From Brachionus koreanus (taxonomy: Eukaryota > Rotifera > Eurotatoria > Ploima > Brachionidae): DNA of 16,868 nucleotides. A model generated the notes under the pieces. It was not told where the DNA came from and searched no databases. It was given only the letters and a program-made list of their open reading frames with translations. Shown in pieces: positions 12,501 to 16,868 of this stretch (positions are counted from its first letter, which is position 1; every line of letters starts with the position of its first letter). The DNA lies in NCBI GenBank assembly GCA_016987375.1, contig PJRA01000485.1:10361-27228 (forward strand), written 5' to 3'. Made by a program: the position numbers and the translations under genes.

Positions 12501-15500
12501 ACATTAATTAGACAGAAACAAGCCAAGTTTTTCAGTTTTTGATTGTGAAAAAGTTAAGAAACGAGTTAAGCATTCTAACAGTCTTCTAATATTGTGTTGT
12601 GTCTCATGTTGACAACATATTTCTTGGTTTGAAAAATGCATTTCTTGTCTTCATTAAATTCTACCATCTAGCAGTTGGCCTGTAGAAAAAAATTTAAATT
12701 TTATTAAATGTAATTATAGTTTTTGTTCTAAGATGTGTGTTCGTTTGAACAATATGCTTCAGCTAAATGTGCTCCATGAATATATTTATACAAGTTTTAA
12801 CAAACAGACATCTAGGTTTTACAACAATTTGATTAAAATGAGTGATCGAAATACTGTGAACGTATTTCAGCAATTTAAACTAGAAATATACTCACTTAAG
12901 TTGACAAGCAAAACTCTGAAAAACAAAATTGACAAAATATGCCATGGTCTCATGCTACTCCTGGTCTATAAAGTAAAATTTGAAAACCTTTGCTTTAAAA
13001 AATAATTTTTTTTTTAACAAGTTTAATTTGTTTTGTAAACAAGCAATTTTTTCAATTCGATCAGATCACCACTATTCCCAATCTTCGATAAACACTCGTA
13101 TTAAACCATTGACAGATTATTTAACTGAAAATTTTAATATGCTCAAACAAAAACTTAATGCAAAAATATTCTTGAAACTTGTTAAAAATTTGTGGAATTG
13201 TTTCTATGAAGTAAATGATTAACTTTTATTTAATTTATTTTCTATATTCAATTTTTAAAAAAGCAAAAATAAAATTTTTTTTTCTGACTAGCTAGCAAGT
13301 ATTGACTCTTTTAAAAAATAACGGAAAATAATAAAAAACAATCATTGAAGCTATAATTTCCAAATTATTTTCGAAGCTTTATTGGGTCTATAGTAGTATG
13401 TGATCGGTAGATAATTTAATTTTTTTTTTCTGATAAAAATTTTTTCCCTCTTAAAACAAAAAGTTTTTTTTCTAAAGCCTAAATTTTATTTCGATCACAT
13501 AAATTTTTTGGTTAGAAAATTTTGGTCACATATTTCATCACTTAATCTGATCACTTAATTGGTGATCAGGGTCGATCACGATCAGACCCGCCTATATTCA
13601 ATCGCTTAGAAAGTTAATTGTTTGCCTTTTTTTTACTTAAAATAATTTTTCTTTGATCTTTAACTTCGTTGACTTTTTTTATTCCACACATAGCTGATGA
13701 AAGAAAAAATAGCATTCCTTAAAAAACTTGGTAATAACGAAATAACAAGGAAAATACTAAAAGAAATAGATGGATCCGAGCGAAAAAAATTAATTAAAAA
13801 ATTTAGCCTTAAGAAAGCAACTGAGTTTTTAAAATTGTGATCAGCTGGATTGCAATGTTTTAATCCCACTACTCAACCAAAAAATTAAAGAAATGTCGAA
13901 GAGAGTGAACAATGGAATTAGTGACTTAATTAGATTGCCTTGATAAAAATGAAAATGAAATATAGAGAAAAATACCTATAGAATTAATGTCTTAGTGTTA
14001 ATTTCTTGTTGGTATTTGATTTCTTAGTATTAAAATGTTTTGGCACTAATTTCTTAATTTTCTGCATTGTTATAAAAATTAGATGGTTCTGTAAAATTCA
14101 ATTAAAAGAACAGAACAAAAAGCTAAAAACTCTAATAACTTTTTTTCTAGAAGTTAAAAATTGGTTCTGCAGAATAAAAGTTTAATGTATTTGAGTCTGG
14201 TGCATTTTGCAGAGAGTTTGTACATTATTAGCTGACTTTGACAGTTGATGCAATTATGTACCATAATAATATAATCGAAATCACTGAGGCTTGGCGAGCT
14301 TGTTCTGTCCTCTTCTGACCTCTCTCCATTTGCCTCTGTTCATCGCTAGGACTTTGATTTTGCATTTATATATATTTTAAAAAATAGCTCTTTTTTGTTC
14401 TTAAATTATTATATTTATTTAGACTTTTGTTGATTTGATAAACAAATTTGAAGAGGAAAGTTCCAAAAAGCCTCAAGAGGAAGCTGCCAATTATCTAAAA
14501 ATTGTCGAGGTGTTCTTTTTTATTTAAGCCAGATTAATTTTTTGTTTTAATTAAATTTTTTTAAGTTTAGATTTTAACAGCCAAGTTCAAGGAATTTATT
14601 CCGAATCACAAATTTTTAGAGTCAAAAATGGTTCAAAATTTTATCTAAAAGAAAAATAAAATTAACAAAAAAAATTTATTTTTAGAAAAAAATTGTCATA
14701 ACGCTGAATTTATATGCACAAAACACAACTAGTCTGATACTTTTGCACTATAAGCTTTTCAATTTTGTAATCTTTGATTGAAAATAATCTCTGAGAGTTT
14801 AATTTTGGTATATTTTCTAGAACTATCAAACTAAAGAGAACATTGAATTCGACCGAATACATTTGGTTAAAATGGGCAGAAAATTGAGCAGAAAATTCAG
14901 TGGAAAATATTTAATAAAATATTTGAAAAAAAATCCTCCCAACCAAGTACAATCGAAGCTGATTAGCAAAGACTATTTGATAAACTATTCACAAAGATTG
15001 CTAGAGAGCGGCTTCTTAAAATCAGTTGAATATGAAAGTAGATTTTTTTCTCTTTCTAATTAGTGAATTAAAATAATTTAATTATTTTTTTTAAAAAAAG
15101 AATCTTTTTCAAAAAATTCAAAAAAAAGTGCCAACTCGTCAAATGATGATCAAAGTTTAGTTTTGAAAGATTTTTGTAGTGAGAATATATTTTTAGCTAC
15201 TTTTAACAATTATTATATTGTGGTGCGTGAGAGAATTGATAAATTAAGTGAAAATTTGCTTTACAAAAATGCAGTCATAAATCAAGAAATTGATGTTTTG
15301 TTTCATGATTTGAAACAAAATCTAAATGATAGTGTTTATATGAAAGAGTCCCAAGAATTGTTTGATAAATGTTTGAAAAATTCAATTATTGATTATGATT
15401 TTATTATTAGGATATTGTGGCATAGAATTTATGAGGAGCCATTGGTAATGAAGTTTATTAGTATGCGTCATTCTAATTTTGCCAACAATAATTTCCTCAA

Positions 15501-15570
15501 AAAAATGCTACCCAAAAATGAAATTAATGAATCTTTTGAATTTGAATATGCCATCATGCATTTAATCTAG
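6514..15570 (+). CDS. Unc13/Munc13-4/BAIAP3-type MUN-domain protein with C-terminal DEP-like domain
   Basis: Exons: 6514-6545, 6613-6915, 6966-7310, 7372-7539, 7979-8101, 8946-9048, 9100-9200, 9258-9412, 9471-9570, 9622-9804, 9866-10084, 10138-10464, 10513-10611, 10663-10812, 12733-12972, 13022-13210, 14423-14509, 14571-14630, 14821-15037, 15101-15570 (TAG). All are GT-AG and in phase, about 1,240 aa with the candidate exon at 3706. Family role: MUN proteins prime or tether secretory vesicles by acting on syntaxin/SNAREs. Seen: an N-terminal helical motif (DHIREIFNLKRKVFNEYQVK); a half C2A (HDLHPCYRKENFQSELCYDMW); MHD1-like YADNRQSWRSLILPHLHNW; the MUN signatures CSASLVDLTILLFRYE and CVRLNNMLQLNVLHEYI; and MHD2-like INTRIKPLTDYLTENFN with LNAKIFLKLVKNLW. 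The last two exons give a DEP-like fold (RKLSRKFSGKYLIKYL, YSQRLLESGFLKSV) and an unassigned tail of about 150 residues. No complete C2 is seen. Uncertain points: the 6613 acceptor is weak, and 14821-15570 could be another gene. Confidence 0.85.
7540..7978 (+). other. intron of the MUN gene, no insert recognised
   Basis: 439 bases between exons 7372-7539 and 7979-8101, with a GTAAGT donor and a CTTCAAG acceptor. It is rich in A and T runs (for example AAAAACAAAAACAAAA near 7620-7640). I saw no ORF, inverted repeat or RNA gene. Confidence 0.7.
8102..8945 (+). other. intron of the MUN gene, possible unrecognised repeat inside
   Basis: 844 bases from the GTATTT donor to the TTTTTAG acceptor. 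The patch at about 8470-8530 is richer in G+C and contains AGCTTTC twice around AGCTAGCGAACACTT, followed by TATATATA. It looks like part of an old repeat, perhaps an LTR or other element end. I could not define its boundaries or find duplications. Confidence 0.5.
10885..11360 (+). mobile_element. degraded LINE reverse transcriptase C-terminal fragment
   Basis: The frame up to 11138 reads TFLGIMLDPKITYKPHLEQL and then LRRLKNFKWAYSLF, FRSLFEYCFV. This matches the thumb region of non-LTR reverse transcriptases, in which an LG-x-x-LD-x-K-L-T motif is followed by a conserved FxYC block. Past the stop, other frames carry KFLEAESKQELLAREIHRYE up to a stop near 11359, as expected for the LINE C-terminus. 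Several stops and frame changes make it a pseudogene. It is in the same orientation as the host gene and is a different copy or lineage from the minus-strand LINE at 3922-4757. The left boundary is approximate. Confidence 0.75.
11420..11755. mobile_element. 336-bp TIR element (MITE-like) with 9-bp target duplication
   Basis: The left end GCATATTAAAGTTTATGATC pairs with the inverted right end GCAAATTGAAGTTTATGATC (two mismatches in 20), and the similarity continues through ATGATCATG. Further in, TGCAGAA and ATGTTTT on the left (about 11514-11530) mirror inverted copies on the right (about 11655-11667), so the arms are long imperfect inverted repeats. CAGAAATCA flanks it at 11411-11419 and 11757-11765; one more base on each side (A versus C) may be a mutated tenth position. 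No ORF is present, so it is non-autonomous. The 9-base duplication again suggests a Mutator-like source. Confidence 0.7.
11824..12351. mobile_element. 528-bp TIR element with subterminal TAGAGAA repeats
   Basis: The left end GGTAAACGATAAAAATAGAG pairs with the inverted right end GATGAACTATCAAAATAGAG (mismatches at four positions). The left arm carries four TAGAGAA copies at 11839, 11855, 11871 and 11885, spaced 14-16 bases. The right arm carries the inverted TTCTCTA at 12270, 12315 and 12330, and a degenerate copy at 12299. The candidate duplication is GATTTTTTT (11815-11823) versus GATTTTTTG (12352-12360), which is low-complexity and therefore weak. There is no coding capacity. Regular subterminal motifs are typical of transposase-binding sites in hAT and Mutator-like elements. 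Confidence 0.6.
13211..14422 (+). other. 1,212-bp MUN-gene intron with unassigned inserts
   Basis: Phase-0 intron between exon 13022-13210 and exon 14423-14509. It contains a GATCAC-rich patch (about 13490-13580), a 47-codon open frame beginning after a good acceptor-like TAG at 13693, a small perfect hairpin (GTTCTGT at 14084 with ACAGAAC at about 14110), and a G+C-rich LINE tail at 14281-14349. No exon inside is needed for the reading frame. Confidence 0.6.
14281..14349 (-). mobile_element. C-terminal tip of a LINE reverse transcriptase ORF, antisense
   Basis: On the minus strand, 22 codons read through NRGKWREVRRGQNKL and end in a TGA at 14281-14283. A DR-x-KWR-like segment close to the stop codon is typical of the very end of non-LTR retrotransposon polyproteins, as I recall for RTE-like and CR1-like elements. 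The patch is markedly richer in G+C than the host intron, as is the 223-bp repeat. The 3' UTR of the element would run toward lower coordinates, but its end is not definable. Confidence 0.5.
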
Positions 15571-15598
15571 CACATTTTAATTTTAAAATAACAAATTC

Positions 15599-15604
15599 AA
15601 TAAA
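15599..15604 (+). promoter_or_regulatory. poly-A signal of the MUN gene
   Basis: Canonical AATAAA 29 bases after the TAG stop at 15568-15570. A second AATAAA occurs at 15623-15628. Either could specify cleavage in this short 3' UTR. Confidence 0.7.
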
Positions 15605-15629
15605 TTTTATCTATTATGAACTAATAAAA

Positions 15630-16690
15630 TATTTTCATTCAAAAAATCTTGCTTTTTTATTATTAAATTAAAATAAATTTTTAATTATTTGGAATTTGAT
15701 ATATGAATTTCATTTTTAAATTTAATATAAAATGCTAGTTTACCAATACTTTTGAAATAGATTCAATAAATACTTCACAAAAAATTATTTTTAATTTTAA
15801 ATTTTAAAATTGATCTCATCAATAAGTTAAGAAAATATTTTTCAAAAATTATTTAATTCTTAAATTTACATAGCATGTTAACCGTGTTACATTAAGACTT
15901 TTTAGATTAAATTTAAGATTAATTATAAAATCAAACGATTAACTGTTTGAATTGATAGTTTAAATTGATCATCAACTTCCAGATGCCTAAATTGATTATT
16001 TTAGATGGACCATAACTATTATTTTGATGAGCGGCTTGGGACCCCTGCTTTTATTGGATATTAATCGCTAAAGTGACCATTTACATTTACTGTAAAATAT
16101 CTTGAATCAAGAAATGATTTAATCCAGAAAATAAGATAGGGATAAAGTTTTATCTTGATAAATTTTATTCAAAGCTATATTTTCTCTTCAAGTCTGATTT
16201 TTTTAGCAAGATTTTTTGCAGGTCTTTTTGCATTAGGGCTGAAAAGAGGGATTTAATCCACTCTGAATTGTCCCGGGCTGTAAAGTGCCAAAATTATTAA
16301 ATTTTTTTTTTTTACTTTTTGCAGCCTATTCTCGATTAATTTAAACAATTGCTTAGATTAGTTTATTGTTTGCGTTTTTTTTATTATAATGTTAGAGTAT
16401 TTAGATCCCAAAATTTTATGGTTTCTTCAGAACTACCACTTGCATTGTATTTCTAAAAAAGAGCCTCTAAGATCAAAAGAGAAGTTTTATTTCACTCATA
16501 TTATATTAAAAAGAGTTAAAGATTTAATCAAGAAAATCAGCATTAAAATTATTATTACAAAGTGAAAAAAATCCAAGTCAATCAATAGACATTCTTTATG
16601 TTAGATTCGATGAACATTCTTTAAGATAAATTACAAATTCTAACAAAAGATTTTCAAGAATGGGCAAAACTGGGCAAATTTAGACAAGTT
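15630..16690. other. AT-rich intergenic region, no gene recognised
   Basis: I see no convincing ORF or RNA gene on either strand. An 11-base block GGCTTGGGACC at 16033-16043 equals the core of the 223-bp repeat and may be a decayed relative. Further right, GAACATTC (16612-16619) and TTCAAGAA (16653-16660) resemble heat-shock elements upstream of the promoter at the window end. Confidence 0.5.
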
Positions 16691-16700
16691 TTAAAATTGA

Positions 16701-16732
16701 CCAATAGAAATCATTCTAAAAGGGTATAAATA
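16701..16732 (+). promoter_or_regulatory. putative Pol II core promoter (CCAAT and TATA boxes)
   Basis: CCAAT at 16701-16705 and TATAAATA at 16725-16732, preceded by GGG, with the 20-base spacing common in TATA promoters. A start site would fall near 16755-16762, followed by an A-rich leader without ATG up to the window end, as expected for a 5' UTR. It would drive a + strand gene (or an LTR-type transcript) beyond 16868. Evidence is motif-only. Confidence 0.4.
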
Positions 16733-16868
16733 GAAGTGTTTTCGAAGTGTTACCATTTCATTTTTCATTTAAAAAAAAAATTTCATTTTCAAAAAAAAAA
16801 AGTTAAAAAGAAAAAGAGATAATAGAAAAAAAAGAAGGAACAAGATAAAAAAAATATTAACTCTGCCG

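Larger units (their letters stand above)
10813..12732 (+). other. 1,920-bp MUN-gene intron filled with transposon remnants
   Basis: It joins exon 10663-10812 (ending NQE) to exon 12733-12972 (beginning MCVRLNN) in phase 0. In order it holds a degraded LINE fragment, a 336-bp TIR element and a 528-bp TIR element, then about 380 bases of AT-rich sequence (12352-12732) with no recognisable content. The accumulation of insertions explains why this intron is far longer than the 50-base norm of the gene. Confidence 0.8.

Noticed and set aside
13384..13590. Possible TIR element with GGGTCT ends and GATCAC motifs
   Set aside because: The inverted ends match for only six bases before diverging and the flanks show no duplication.
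13660..13869. Minus-strand ORF of 69 codons
   Set aside because: Composition-driven shadow opposite the lysine-rich + strand frame; hydrophobic only because AAA/AAG complements read as Phe/Leu.

Overview
The window is animal nuclear DNA: strongly AT-rich, with genes split by many very short GT-AG introns (most about 46-60 bases), poly-A/T runs and many decayed transposons. MCM9 together with an Unc13-type MUN protein points to a metazoan. The compact introns and the style of the LINE fragments suggest a small invertebrate; a rotifer is my best guess, from recalled resemblance only.

Layout. (1) 199-2690, + strand: the last nine exons in view of MCM9, a DNA helicase of homologous recombination and mismatch repair. 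They join into 597 uninterrupted codons; the 5' end lies left of the window. A 223-base repeat sits in its fifth intron, and a second copy (220/223 identical) lies 13 bases past its poly-A signal. (2) 3135-3464: a small intronless gene for a 109-residue basic protein of unknown role. (3) 6514-15570, probably from a first exon at 3706-3757: one large gene of about 20 exons for a divergent Unc13/Munc13-4/BAIAP3-type MUN-domain protein (vesicle priming or tethering). Its long introns hold LINE remnants and three terminal-inverted-repeat elements, two of them flanked by clear 9-base duplications. (4) 15571-16868: AT-rich intergenic DNA ending in a likely promoter (CCAAT and TATA boxes) for a + strand gene beyond the right edge.

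The most unusual item is the MUN protein. The MUN core is recognisable end to end. However, only the second half of a C2A domain can be seen, no C2B is present, and the C-terminus carries a DEP-like domain instead. If the exon chain is confirmed, this is a metazoan Unc13 relative without calcium-binding C2 domains. The main alternative is that the DEP part is a separate downstream gene.
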